Source: Brachionus manjavacas
Lineage: Eukaryota; Rotifera; Eurotatoria; Ploima; Brachionidae
Direction: 5' to 3'
Length of the DNA stretch: 64,000 nucleotides
NCBI GenBank assembly: GCA_019054805.1
Contig: JAHQIY010000003.1
Coordinates: forward strand, 1,612,001 to 1,676,000
Part shown: positions 1 to 13,207 of the stretch, piece after piece
How the letters are laid out: each line of letters opens with the position of its first letter
Numbering within the stretch: position 1 is the stretch's first letter
The notes under the pieces: model-generated
Told to the model about the DNA's origin: nothing
Databases searched by the model: none
Seen by the model: the letters and a program-made list of their open reading frames with translations, nothing else
Translations under genes and position numbers: made by a program

Positions 1-570
1 ATTTTCCATTTGTTGCAAATTTTGATTAAGATTATTTGTCTTCAAATCTGTCAAAAATTCATTCAGAGAATTGAAATTGTTTGGATCAATTTGTATTTTA
101 TTTTTGATCTCATCGCGGATTTTTTTGGTATCAATTTGTTCCAAGTCTTGTTTAATGGTATCTGCAAATTTTAGTTCATGTTCTTCAACTTGGCTCCTCA
201 ATGACTCATAATAATCATCAATTATTTTGGTAAAATGGACCTTTAATGTTTCTCTCTTAAGATCGATTTTACTAGTCACGCTTGACAAACAGTCTTTTAA
301 GTAGGATCCAATGTCTTGTTTGATTGAATCCACATGGTCACACAAATTTAAAATAGTCTGCTTTTTTTCATTGAAAACAATTTGGTTTAATTTTTTCTCA
401 TTCTTTTTAATGTGAAAACAATTGTCTTTATCGATTAGATGGTCTTTGCAAATAAAGCACTCAAAAGAGTTCGCCTGAGAATTTATGTGCTCGTAGCATA
501 CCAAATAGCCACTCGGAAGATTGAAAAGAAACAAGTCATCTTGGTTACAGCTGCAATGTTCACAAATCAT
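1..570 (-). CDS. RING-like/coiled-coil protein, left copy (partial)
   Basis: This is the 5' part of the palindrome partner of the gene starting at 14153, read leftward from an ATG at 568-570 and cut by the window edge. The N-terminus has the same paired cysteines (CEHC, then PCGYLVC, then CFIC), a RING/B-box-like arrangement of TRIM-type proteins, followed by charged coiled-coil sequence. The right copy is frameshifted downstream; whether this one is intact lies outside the window. Function is not assignable beyond a TRIM-like architecture. Confidence 0.6.
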   Translation of the reverse strand, partial: MICEHCSCNQDDLFLFNLPSGYLVCYEHINSQANSFECFICKDHLIDKDNCFHIKKNEKKLNQIVFNEKKQTILNLCDHVDSIKQDIGSYLKDCLSSVTSKIDLKRETLKVHFTKIIDDYYESLRSQVEEHELKFADTIKQDLEQIDTKKIRDEIKNKIQIDPNNFNSLNEFLTDLKTNNLNQNLQQMEN

Positions 571-827
571 TTTTTGTTGAAAATAATTAAAAGATAAAAA
601 CTAAGATTTTCTTGAAAATTTATTTTTAAATTTTATTTTTAAAATTTTTTTTTATAATATAGTAAATCAAATTCAAAAGAGGATTTCAACAAGAATGGTT
701 TGAGCAATTTTTCAAAAAAAAAATTTGTGGCTGCACTACTAAAAATTAAAAGATGAAAAACTTCTTTGTTTTCAATTCGGATTGATTTAATAAGAGGATT
801 CTTTTTTAATAATTTTCAATTTAACAC

Positions 828-944
828 CAAAGTTGTTTAAAAGTCCGGACTAGCACTTTTTTTAAAAAAAATAATGAATAGATAATGAATAAGTCTTTTT
901 TAAGTCGGGACTTGGACTTGACTTGTGACTTTTAACCAGCTCTG
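828..944. mobile_element. hAT-type MITE (117 bp), left-arm copy
   Basis: The element has hAT-like ends: CAAAGTTGTTTAAAAGTCC at the left and a matching inverted end finishing in AGCTCTG. It is flanked by a near-perfect 8-bp duplication (tttaacac / tttagcac). The terminal sequence matches the inverted repeats of the autonomous-type hAT at 38752-44698, so that family is the likely source of transposase. Confidence 0.75.
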
Positions 945-1499
945 TTTAGCACTAAATTTCCTTTAATTTATTTTATATCGAAATTTATTTTGAAAAAAAA
1001 TAATAAAGTTGCAGAATTTAATTGACTTTAATTCAAAAAAATACTTCTCGGCTTCAATTCAAAGTGTCAAGTCTCAGAAAAGGTCTTTCACTTACAACTG
1101 ATGCATTCGTCATCTAAGTAGTGATAGAAATTAAAGAAAAATTTTTTTTTCTACTCGTTAGATTTTTAGACCGATCCAATCAAGCAAATTAACCAGATTA
1201 ATCAAGCTTCATACAGATCCAAATCAGGGTATCTCATATTTTTTTTTTTTTTTACTCCGATCTGGTGGTATTACCCATTCCTTTTCTATTTGCTAAGCCT
1301 TCCCACTACTGTGTTAAGAGAAAAGTCACTTCCAGCTCTGCCTTCATCACAAATACATACTTTTTTAAATTAAGTATTAAAACTTGTAATGTAAATAAAT
1401 GGAATTTGAATGAAAATTTTTATTTTCATTAAGTTTTGATGTAAAATGAGTATTTTATATTTTAATTAAAAAAAAAGTAAAAATTGAAATAAAAGAATT

Positions 1500-1605
1500 A
1501 TTTAAAGAATATTGAAAGCCTCTTGGTGCATAGTATTGATAGGATTGTCATATCATTATTTAGATTAAAGAATCAACTAAGTAAACATTAAAGTAAGTAA
1601 AAAAA
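1500..1605 (-). mobile_element. LINE-derived fragment beside 5S gene
   Basis: About 100 bp present in the left arm and at 15998-16095, but absent at the equivalent point of the right arm. On the minus strand it encodes a degraded version of the [10 protein letters not shown] segment found near the end of the LINE reverse transcriptase at 23251-23880. It is therefore a LINE remnant abutting the 5S module. Confidence 0.6.
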
Positions 1606-1618
1606 TTGTAGTTTGAAT

Positions 1619-1738
1619 GTCTAGGACCATATCACGTTGAATGCACCGGTTCTCGTCCGATCACCGAAGTTAAGCAACGTCGAGCCCGGTTAGTACTTGG
1701 ATGGGTGACCGCCTGGGAATACCGGGTGTTCTAGGCCT
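1619..1738 (+). rRNA. 5S ribosomal RNA (left arm)
   Basis: This 120-nt sequence has the full 5S organisation: paired ends (GTCTAGG... with ...TCTAGGCCT), the conserved GTCCGATCACCGAAGTTAAG region, and the internal promoter region around TAGTACTTGGATGGGTGACC. A run of T immediately downstream serves as the RNA polymerase III terminator. It is identical or nearly so to the copies at 13088-13207 and 16101-16220. It lies singly between transposon pieces rather than in a tandem array. Confidence 0.95.
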
Positions 1739-2479
1739 TCATTTTTTTTTATCATAAAATCACAATTTCAGAAATTTTCAGAAATTAAATTGACATTTTA
1801 TTAATTTCTATAATTTTTTAGTGTAATTTGAATCAAAATCCACATAATATTTTTTTTCACATTAAATTACTTATTTTTCAAGAACAAATTAAAGATGGTA
1901 ATAAAAGAAAAAATTTCGATACCCTAGACTAGAGTTGATTTAATATGATGACCTAGGCTTTAATTATTATTGCTTGATCTTTAATAATAAATAATTTAAT
2001 TTTAACTTCAAGTTCATTATTTTATTTCTGCTAGCTAACAGGTTTAAACATTTGTTTAACACATTTAATCATGGGACACTATTAAATTTACAGGACTCTT
2101 TTTAAAAAAAGATTGTTCCTTAATTAATTTCGCATCAAATATTTAAATCTGTTCTGTATTGTTTTAAAAATAATAAAATAATATTAAAATAATATTAGCA
2201 AAATCTTTGTGAAATAATTTATGAGGCAAATTTTATTAAACCATGAAGAAATAGAATGCGATTTTATTTGATCAAAATGCACTAACAACTAAAAAAAGTA
2301 ATTTTTTGATAAATTTTAGTCAAAAATGAATATTTGTGGATCTTAATTTGATTAAATGTTCTTTTAAAGATTAGCAATATCAAGAAAGCACGATGATTTT
2401 GGTTCAAGCTGTTGTGTTATTTGAGAGTGTTAGAAGTTTAAGTTTATTGAAAGCCTCTTGGTGCAAATTTCGGATTTCG
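1739..2479. other. AT-rich spacer, no gene seen
   Basis: This is palindrome sequence without a supportable gene. The first 360 bp after the 5S gene recur at 16221-16584. A short LINE-like remnant (GAAAGCCTCTTGGTGCA) sits at 2450-2466. Confidence 0.6.
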
Positions 2480-3625
2480 GGTCTTGCCCAAAATGTGAAC
2501 AGAAGTTCACCAAAAAATGTGACCATGAGTATCTTGCTTAAAATGTGAAATTTCTGTTCACAAGTTTTGTGACCAAAGTAAATTTAAAAAAAAAAATTTA
2601 ATTTTTTCGTGAACTAATTTTTTTTTACGTGAGCATTAATTTAAATGTTAATTTTGGTAAAAAAAAAATAAAATAAATTGTCAAAAATTATTTTTTAATT
2701 TTTATGTTTTTTTACTATATGCAATTTTGCTCCTTTAATATTTTTCATTAATTCTCCACAAGTCTCACATGGCAACGGATTGGCATGTTTGCTTAGTGCT
2801 TTTTTTACTACATTCAAAGTCTCTTGTGAAGTTGATATTGCAGCCATAGCTTTTTCACGATTATGTTCAGATTTTTCTGCAGCATTTTGATTTAAGACAT
2901 TTAATTTCTCATCAATTGTAAGTAAATTTTGACCCAAACTTGACTCGGCATCGCTATCCTGGTCATTTGGTTGCAAATCATTAGATTAAAACCAAAGTAA
3001 CCGAATCGGTCTTATCATCTTCACTCGCGACAGTCTCATTTTCATCAATTAATGATTATTGATCCACAGTCGCGTATTCAGGATTTGTTAAAAGGTATGG
3101 CGAACTCAAATGACTGTACCGGGGTGTTGGGGGAGGGTGCAAAAAAAGAAAATTTATTTTATTACGAATATTATTAGTAATTGGGTTATTGTATGTAAAT
3201 AGATAAAATTAAATGAAAAAAATAACAATTTTTTAAAACATTTAGTTGAAACAAGTCTTTGATTGATGAAAAAATATCTGCAAAACTATCTAAATTTAAA
3301 AGCTACATATATCTTTAGATCGCGCTTCTTTTGACTTTAGGTATGTCATCAACTTCATGCACTACAGCATCTTGCTCTAGATCACCAACAGCATCATTAC
3401 ACAATTTATCAAAATCAGGTTGGCTAATAAAAAAATGTTATTTAAAAATAAAAAAAATTTCTAACTTAATTATTACATAGTTCCAGGTTGATAATATTTA
3501 GCTATAACTTTTAAAATCACTTGATAACATTTGGTGAACATATTTTATTTTATGTGAACTACTTTGGTCACAAAATTTGTGAACAGAAATTTGGTGAACA
3601 TTAAGTTCACATTTTGGGCAAGACC
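2480..3625. mobile_element. TIR element with GTTCACC subterminal repeats, left arm
   Basis: The ends are inverted: GGTCTTGCCCAAAATGTGAA at the left and its complement ending GGGCAAGACC at the right. Behind each end, GTTCACC/GGTGAAC and TTTGTGACC motifs repeat several times, resembling subterminal transposase-binding repeats. The body holds a remnant ORF with a C2H2-like finger. No clean target duplication was found and no transposase core is visible, so it looks non-autonomous or decayed. The superfamily is not assigned. Confidence 0.7.
2695..3041 (-). pseudogene. Zinc-finger ORF remnant in TIR element (left)
   Basis: Minus-strand partner of 11752-12111. The C-terminus carries CETC followed by HIVKKH, a single C2H2-like finger, after a stretch rich in Glu, Asn and Lys. 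Relative to the right copy it has extra bases in a T run near 2990, which shift the frame of the N-terminal part. It lies wholly inside the TIR element and is most simply an element-encoded DNA-binding ORF fragment. Confidence 0.55.
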
Positions 3626-3885
3626 GCGCATTTCATATCATCATAATAAATTAAGAAAAAAATTATGCCAAAACTATGTTCAAGTTCCAAAGAACAAAGA
3701 GCAAACATTACACGCACCCATTTCAAAACTAAATTAAATGCAAGTTGTTTCTGACACATCTAGCTAGCGGTGTACGCATAGAGAAATTCGTCTTAACACA
3801 AATAAATATACACAAGTGCTGAAAAGAAAAAAAATTTAAATCTAGTTTTCTTTATTTAATTTCAATCAAAACAATTCGGAATTGA

Positions 3886-6247
<2,362 letters not shown>

Positions 6248-6469
6248 TTTGCTCAAGCTTTTATTAATTAAATGAATTGAATAACAATATAACAACAGCA
6301 AAAATAAATGTGATCACGAAATTAAATAATTTATTAAACAATTTGTTTGTTTGAAAAATTAATTTGTTTTTTCTTTTTTTTTGTAAATAAATTTTTTAAA
6401 TATTTTTTTTTGATACTGTTTTTTTTAGTTAAGTTATTAATAATAATAATAATTTAAGCAACAGTTGGA

Positions 6470-7135
6470 GACCTGCGCGGCAAGGCTAGACGTAACTTCG
6501 CTTTGGTGTCTGTATGGCCTGTAGATTCAGTAATAACCACATTTCGAATATGCTGCAGCAGCTTGGAGCCCATGTACTAAAGGACTCCAAAATTTAGGAA
6601 CAAGTGCAAAGACGAGCTACGAAATAGTGTTTAGTTTAAGAAACCTGAATTACGATAAAAAACTTACCATGTTAGGGTTGACGACACTAAAAACAAGACG
6701 CGATCGAAGAGACCTAATTGAAACCTCCAAAATAATGAATTGTTTCAGCACAGTTGAATAGCAGAATCGGTACATTAAAAGCCATGCACTAACTAACAAT
6801 GGTCCAGCTAGTGGAATCCGAGGACATCAAAGAAAATTGACCAAGCAAATGACAATGATTAAGATTAGAGAGAACTTTCTAACAAATCGAGTGAATGCGT
6901 GGAACGAATTACCAATAGAGGTCGTAAATGCAAAATCTAAAAATGAATTTAAAAACAAATTGGATAATTTTTTGAAACAAAAAATAATTAATTTTTCCTA
7001 TTTTTAAGCAACATTTTTAAGCACAATCTTTTTAAGCCACATTTATAATCAGACAGCTACCATAGCAAGGCTAGATATAGCATTGCTCCGCAGCTAGTCA
7101 ACTGCAGCTTTTTCATTATTATTATTATTATTAAA
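6470..7135 (+). mobile_element. LINE 3' end (left arm, inner)
   Basis: Translation on the plus strand gives a degraded C-terminal tail of a CR1/L2-like reverse transcriptase: EYAAAAWSP, then QRRAT, then GIRGHQRK, then RENFLTNRVNAWNELP. The first part is frameshifted. It ends in a terminal motif (GCTACCATAG ... CAGCTTTTT followed by ATT repeats) shared with tails at 24.2, 28.7 and 37.6 kb. It is 5'-truncated, as is typical of LINE insertions. Confidence 0.8.
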
Positions 7136-7344
7136 GTTATCTTGTAGTTATTTATTTATTTATAAAATTTTCAAAATTTTTAAAAATTATTCTATTATTG
7201 CGCAATCAATTTAAATGTAAAATTATCCATCAATTGCACTAAACATATACTCCAGCTTTTTCTATCTGTAATCGTAACTCTTATTTGACCTACAATTAAA
7301 CTGTATTTCTTCGGTCAGCATTTTACTTTGTGTTATGCGCAACG

Positions 7345-7453
7345 TCATTTGGATCAATATTATTTTAATTTGCAAATAAAATTGATCTGTACATTAACTC
7401 CCATAGGAAAATAATTTTGAGAGTGGTCTACTAGGGGGTCACCTATAATAGCT
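7345..7453. other. Non-palindromic spacer at palindrome centre
   Basis: These 109 bp of AT-rich unique sequence are flanked by the inverted ends ...ATGCGCAACG and CGTTGCGCAT.... I see no ORF or repeat in the spacer. A non-palindromic spacer is what an inverted duplication leaves. A read-through hairpin artefact usually gives little or no spacer. Confidence 0.85.
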
Positions 7454-7667
7454 CGTTGCGCATAACACAAAGTAAAATGCTGACCGAAGAAATACAGTTT
7501 AATTGTAGGTCAAATAAGAGTTACGATTACAGATAGAAAAAGCTGGAGTATATGTTTAGTGCAATTGATGGATAATTTTACATTTAAATTGATTGCGCAA
7601 TAATAGAATAATTTTTAAAAATTTTGAAAATTTTATAAATAAATAAATAACTACAAGATAACTTTAA

Positions 7668-8330
7668 TAATAATAATAATAATGAAAAAAAAGCTGCAGT
7701 TGACTAGCTGCGGAGCAATGCTATATCTAGCCTTGCTATGGTAGCTGTCTGATTATAAATGTGGCTTAAAAAGATTGTGCTTAAAAATGTTGCTTAAAAA
7801 TAGGAAAAATTAATTATTTTTTGTTTCAAAAAATTATCCAATTTGTTTTTAAATTCATTTTTAGATTTTGCATTTACGACCTCTATTGGTAATTCGTTCC
7901 ACGCATTCACTCGATTTGTTAGAAAGTTCTCTCTAATCTTAATCATTGTCATTTGCTTGGTCAATTTTCTTTGATGTCCTCGGATTCCACTAGCTGGACC
8001 ATTGTTAGTTAGTGCATGGCTTTTAATGTACCGATTCTGCTATTCAACTGTGCTGAAACAATTCATTATTTTGGAGGTTTCAATTAGGTCTCTTCGATCG
8101 CGTCTTGTTTTTAGTGTCGTCAACCCTAACATGGTAAGTTTTTTATCGTAATTCAGGTTTCTTAAACTAAACACTATTTCGTAGCTCGTCTTTGCACTTG
8201 TTCCTAAATTTTGGAGTCCTTTTTAGTACATGGGCTCCAAGCTGCTGCAGCATATTCGAAATGTGGTTATTACTGAATCTACAGGCCATACAGACACCAA
8301 AGCGAAGTTACGTCTAGCCTTGCCGCGCAG
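7668..8330 (-). mobile_element. LINE 3' end (right arm, inner)
   Basis: Reverse-complement copy of the LINE tail at 6470-7135 on the other side of the palindrome centre, with the same decayed reverse-transcriptase tail and terminal ATT repeats. Differences between the two are few, so the LINE inserted before the palindrome formed. Confidence 0.8.
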
Positions 8331-8556
8331 GTCTCCAACTGTTGCTTAAATTATTATTATTATTAATAACTTAACTAAAAAAAACAGTATCAAAAAAAAA
8401 TATTTAAAAAATTTATTTACAAAAAAAAAAGAAAAAACAAATTAATTTTTCAAACAAACAAATTGTTTAATAAATTATTTAATTTCGTGATCACATTTAT
8501 TTTTGCTGTTGTTATATTGTTATTCAATTCATTTAATTAATAAAAGCTTGAGCAAA

Positions 8557-10908
8557 TCATTCACTCTTTAAAGCATCCCGCTCAAACACAAGTTCACTGA
8601 ACTTTTTCTGCAGCTCCTTCTCTCTGGCCGCCTGTCTGTCACAATTTTCCACTAGGGTTTCCATTCGCCTCGGCAAGGCCTCCAACTCCAACTGCCTAAT
8701 CCTCTCAAAAGTGTTCAACTCGACCTGCTTGCTCTCTATTTCATTGTGAATGTCGTGCAGCGACTTGACCAAAACCTGAGCTCTCGACTGATAGCCACCA
8801 AGTGTGATCTTGAGCTTCTGCTCCACTTTGGACGCCCGCTTGGCCAAGTTCAACATGTGAAACCTGTTCACCTCTAGCCTTTTCTCGCAGCTCTCAATCC
8901 TGTCCCTCCTGCTGGCCACACTGGCGCGCGTAAACCGGTTCGCATTGGGCACATACATCACCTGACCATAGCACTCCTCCCACACTTGCTGATAGGCCTC
9001 GGCCGTCAACTCTCCATGACTCATCAGTCTCTTGACCTCGGGCACCTCTTTTCTGAGCAGAGCGCCGGCTTGCTCGATCTCCTCAACACTAAACTCATCG
9101 TACCCATTCTCCCTCAAGTAGTTCAAGTGCTTGTCCGCATTAGCTGACTTGGGCCGGCCTCTCGAGCCGGCACACTGGTTGCCGCTGGGATTGTTGAGCG
9201 CGTCAAAGTGCAGCATAGTCAGCATCTCCTGCTTGATCATCTCCTCGGCCTTTTGGTACTCGCTCAAGGGCTGAGCGGCGTCGACAGGCCGCAGAACATT
9301 GCCGTTGACATCGGTGGGCCTGGGCAGGCTCCTCTGAACGGCCAGCGACTTGAGCTTCATCTGGTGCTCGAGCCTAGCTCGCCGCATCTCCTCCTCCCTT
9401 CTCTCCACATCGGCCTGGTCCTCCTCGTCGGCCGCCACATCCATGCCCGCCTCTGGCTCTGGCTGTCCGCTCTCTTCGTCCGGCAGCACAATTTCATAGT
9501 CGTTCTTGGGCGCCGGCAATTTGCCCAGGCTCTTCTTCAGCTCGCTCAAGTACTCTTTCTGTCTAGCTTTGCTCTCCATGGCCGCGAAGCCCTCATCGGG
9601 GTTTATGCTGAATTTGTCGCGCACAGAAGGCGTCGCGCTGTTGCTGGTGACGGAGCGCGACGGAGTGGCCACCAACTCGCCCTGCGGTGTCCGAAACGGA
9701 GTCTGAAACATGGTGTTGGGCGTTTGCAGCTTGGTCTGAGTGGGGGTAGCGCCTAAGCTAGTCTCAACCAAGGGAGCATTTTGGCCGCCCTTTAGCGGCG
9801 TGTCCGACAACTGCAGAGCTAGAAGATTCTGCGATTCGACCAGAATGGAGTCTTGTGCCTCGGGCATGGACGGGGTGCGCAGCTTGGCCAAATCGGGCGT
9901 TATCTGATAGTCGCCTATTAGCTGGCCGGTGACGCCGGCGCCGCTCTCAATCGCCTGCTGGCGCACTTGCTCGTTAGCCAGGCCCAGTTTGATCACCTCC
10001 TCGAGCTCCAAGTCGCTGATTTGGGGCGCCGGCAGCACCAGCTTGCTGCGTTTGCGCGACGGCTCCTGGTTGTTGTCGAGCAGCTCGCCAAACGGCTGCT
10101 TGTCCTCTTTGTCCTTGTTCTCTTTTCGCTTGCGAAACGAGCTCTTCGGCTCGAAGTTTTCCTTGCGCACAATCGGCTTCACATTGAAGTCGCTCTTGTT
10201 GAACAGCTCGTTCTCGGTGTCGTAGAAGCCGGCCAGAGGCTTCTTCTCGAACGGAATTTCCTTGTTGTACTCGACGTTGGTTCGCTTGCGGCCGAGGCCG
10301 CCGCGGACCTCGATGCCGGCGGCCTTGAGCTCGCGCCTCTTCTGCAGGGCGGCCAGGCGCCTGGCCTCCTCGAGCTGCCGCTCGCGGGCCTTCCGCTTCG
10401 CCTTTTTGCCCTGGGTGTTGGCGAGACGGGCGCGCGCTTCAGACAGCATCTCGAGCTCGTCCTCGTCCATGTCGATGGGGTCGGGCCGCGCCGGCTTCGT
10501 CTCCGGGTTGGGGTCGATCTCGCCCGGCTTCAGCTTGCGCGGGTCCTCCTGCTCCTCGTCGGCCGTGCCCTCGAACGCTTTCCGCTGCGCCTTGTCCAGC
10601 AGGTACTCGTAGCGCTCGAGGCACTGGGCGGCCGTGCGGCCCACTATCGGCGCTATCGTTCGCCACTGGGTCGGCATCAGCTTGGCCATGTGCAGCAGCT
10701 TTTCGTCTTCCTCGCGGCTCCACTCCGTCTTTTTGATGCTCGGGTCGAGCCACTCGAACCAGCGCGCCTTGCACTGCTTGGCCGACTTGCGGTGCAGCAG
10801 CGAGGCGATTCGCGACCACTGGTTCTTGCCGTATTTCATCACGGCCGCTTTCAGGATCTCGTCCTCGGTGTTGCGCCACACGCCACCTTTTATTGTCACC
10901 CTGACCAT
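8557..10908 (-). CDS. CDC5L: Cell division cycle 5-like protein (spliceosome)
   Basis: This is a single uninterrupted 783-residue frame, close to the roughly 800 residues usual for animal CDC5L. Residues 1-107 form two Myb repeats (WRNTEDEIL..., then [10 protein letters not shown]...), highly conserved across eukaryotes. They are followed by the Arg/Lys-rich region, a Thr-Pro-rich middle (TPSMPEAQ, TPFRTPQ) and the C-terminal Myb_Cef region with coiled coil. The family acts in the nucleus as the core scaffold of the Prp19/CDC5L complex needed for catalytic activation of the spliceosome and for mitotic progression. The gene has no introns, although most animal orthologues have many. It is also markedly GC-rich, most strongly in the first 700 bases, against a very AT-rich background. 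A second copy with two 1-base deletions faces it at 3898-6247. Confidence 0.96.
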   Translation of the reverse strand: MVRVTIKGGVWRNTEDEILKAAVMKYGKNQWSRIASLLHRKSAKQCKARWFEWLDPSIKKTEWSREEDEKLLHMAKLMPTQWRTIAPIVGRTAAQCLERYEYLLDKAQRKAFEGTADEEQEDPRKLKPGEIDPNPETKPARPDPIDMDEDELEMLSEARARLANTQGKKAKRKARERQLEEARRLAALQKRRELKAAGIEVRGGLGRKRTNVEYNKEIPFEKKPLAGFYDTENELFNKSDFNVKPIVRKENFEPKSSFRKRKENKDKEDKQPFGELLDNNQEPSRKRSKLVLPAPQISDLELEEVIKLGLANEQVRQQAIESGAGVTGQLIGDYQITPDLAKLRTPSMPEAQDSILVESQNLLALQLSDTPLKGGQNAPLVETSLGATPTQTKLQTPNTMFQTPFRTPQGELVATPSRSVTSNSATPSVRDKFSINPDEGFAAMESKARQKEYLSELKKSLGKLPAPKNDYEIVLPDEESGQPEPEAGMDVAADEEDQADVERREEEMRRARLEHQMKLKSLAVQRSLPRPTDVNGNVLRPVDAAQPLSEYQKAEEMIKQEMLTMLHFDALNNPSGNQCAGSRGRPKSANADKHLNYLRENGYDEFSVEEIEQAGALLRKEVPEVKRLMSHGELTAEAYQQVWEECYGQVMYVPNANRFTRASVASRRDRIESCEKRLEVNRFHMLNLAKRASKVEQKLKITLGGYQSRAQVLVKSLHDIHNEIESKQVELNTFERIRQLELEALPRRMETLVENCDRQAAREKELQKKFSELVFERDALKSE

Positions 10909-11181
10909 TTTTCCACAAATTCAATTCCGAATTGTTTTGATTGAAATTAAATAAAGAAAACTAGATTTAAATTTTTTTTTCTTTTCAGCACTTGTGTATA
11001 TTTATTTGTGTTAAGACAAATTTCTCTATGCGTACACCGCTAGCTAGATGTGTCAGAAACAACTTGCATTTAATTTAGTTTTGAAATGGGTGCGTGTAAT
11101 GTTTGCTCTTTGTTCTTTGGAACTTGAACATAGTTTTGGCATAATTTTTTTCTTAATTTATTATGATGATATGAAATGCGC

Positions 11182-12323
11182 GGTCTTGCCCAAAATGTGA
11201 ACTTAATGTTCACCAAATTTCTGTTCACAAATTTTGTGACCAAAGTAGTTCACATAAAATAAAATATGTTCACCAAATGTTATCAAGTGATTTTAAAAGT
11301 TATAGCTAAATATTATCAACCTGGAACTATGTAATAATTAAGTTAGAAATTTTTTTTATTTTTAAATAACATTTTTTTATTAGCCAACCTGATTTTGATA
11401 AATTGTGTAATGATGCTGTTGGTGATCTAGAGCAAGATGCTGTAGTGCATGAAGTTGATGACATACCTAAAGTCAAAAGAAGCGCGATCTAAAGATATAT
11501 GTAGCTTTTAAATTTAGATAGTTTTGCAGATATTTTTTCATCAATCAAAGACTTGTTTCAACTAAATGTTTTAAAAAATTGTTATTTTTTTCATTTAATT
11601 TTATCTATTTACATACAATAACCCAATTACTAATAATATTCGTAATAAAATAAATTTTCTTTTTTTGCACCCTCCCCCAACACCCCGGTACAGTCATTTG
11701 AGTTCGCCATACCTTTTAACAAATCCTGAATACGCGACTGTGGATCAATAATCATTAATTGATGAAAATGAGACTGTCGAGAGTGAAGATGATAAGACCG
11801 ATTCGGTTACTTTGGTTAAATCTAATGATTTGCAACAAAATGACCTGGATAGCGATGCCGAGTCAAGTTTGGGTCAAAATTTACTTACAATTGATGAGAA
11901 ATTAAATGTCTTAAATCAAAATGCTGCAAAAAAATTTGTACATAATCGTGAAAAAGCTATGGCTGCAATATCAACTTCACAAGAGACTTTGAATGTAGTA
12001 AAAAAAGCACTAAGCAAACATGCCAATCCGTTGCCATGTGAGACTTGTGGAGAATTAATGAAAAATATTAAAGGAGCAAAATTGCATATAGCAAAAAAAC
12101 ATAAAAATTAAAAAATAATTTTTGACAATTTATTTTTTTTTTTTTACCAAAATTAACATTTAAATTAATGCTCACATAAAAAAAAATTAGTTCACGAAAA
12201 AATTAAATTTTTTTTTTAAATTTACTTTGGTCACAAAACTTGTGAACAGAAATTTCACATTTTAAGCAAGATACTCATGGTCACATTTTTTGGTGAACTT
12301 CTGTTCACATTTTGGGCAAGACC
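11182..12323. mobile_element. TIR element with GTTCACC subterminal repeats, right arm
   Basis: Inverted partner of 2480-3625, with the same GGTCTTGCCC ends and repeated GTTCACC/GTGAAC motifs near both ends. It carries the longer-open version of the zinc-finger ORF remnant. Confidence 0.7.
11752..12111 (+). pseudogene. Zinc-finger ORF remnant in TIR element (right)
   Basis: Open from a stop codon at 11749 to 12111, about 120 codons with no ATG near its start, so it is a 3' fragment or a downstream exon. The product is acidic (ENETVESEDDKTD), then has a Lys/Asn-rich helix-prone stretch, and ends in CETC...HIAKKHK, one C2H2-like finger. An additional coding-like stretch (DFDKLCNDAVGDLEQDAVV) lies upstream at about 11385-11490 behind an AG acceptor-like site. 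It is probably a DNA-binding protein of the element. No family is named. Confidence 0.5.
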
Positions 12324-13080
12324 CGAAATCCGAAATTTGCACCAAGAGGCTTTCAATAAACTTAAACTTCTAACACTCTCAAATAACACAACAGCTTGAA
12401 CCAAAATCATTGTGCTTTCTTGATATTGCTAATCTTTAAAAGAACATTTAATCAAATTAAGATCCACAAATATTTATTTTTGACTAAAATTTATCAAAAA
12501 ATTACTTTTTTTAGTTGTTAGTGCATTTTGATCAAATAAAATCGCATTCTATTTCTTCATGGTTTAATAAAATTTGCCTCATAAATTATTTCACAAAGAT
12601 TTTGCTAATATTATTTTAATATAAAAAAATTTATTATTTTAATATTATTTTATTATTTTTAAAACAATACAGAACAGATTTAAATATTTGATGCGAAATT
12701 AATTAAGGAACAATCTTTTTTTAAAAAGAGTCCTGTAAATTTAATAGTGTCCCATGATTAAATGTGTTAAACAAATGTTTAAACCTGTTAGCTAGCAGAA
12801 ATAAAATAATGAACTTGAAGTTAAAATTAAATTATTTATTATTAAAGATCAAGCAATAATAATTAAAGCCTATGTCATCATATTAAATCAACTCTAGTCT
12901 AGGGTATCGAAATTTTTTCTTTTATTACCATCTTTAATTTGTTCTTGAAAAATAAGTAATTTAATGTGAAAAAAAATATTATGTGGATTTTGATTCAAAT
13001 TACACTAAAAAATTATAGAAATTAATAAAATGTCAATTTAATTTCTGAAAATTTCTGAAATTGTGATTTTATGATAAAAA
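12324..13080. other. AT-rich spacer, no gene seen
   Basis: Palindrome partner of 1739-2479. It contains an extra AT-rich insertion around 12620-12650 relative to the left arm. No ORF or structured element was found. Confidence 0.5.
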
Positions 13081-13087
13081 AAAATGA

Positions 13088-13207
13088 AGGCCTAGAACAC
13101 CCGGTATTCCCAGGCGGTCACCCATCCAAGTACTAACCGGGCTCGACGTTGCTTAACTTCGGTGATCGGACGAGAACCGGTGCATTCAACGTGATATGGT
13201 CCTAGAC
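13088..13207 (-). rRNA. 5S ribosomal RNA (right arm)
   Basis: This is the inverted copy of 1619-1738, 120 nt, with the same ends, internal promoter region and T-run terminator on the minus strand. Upstream it lacks the LINE fragment that precedes the left-arm and third copies. Confidence 0.95.

Noticed and set aside
1500..1738. 5S-derived SINE with LINE tail
   Set aside because: In known 5S-derived SINEs the LINE-like tail follows in the same orientation. Here the LINE piece is upstream and antisense, and the 5S gene is full length with its own terminator.
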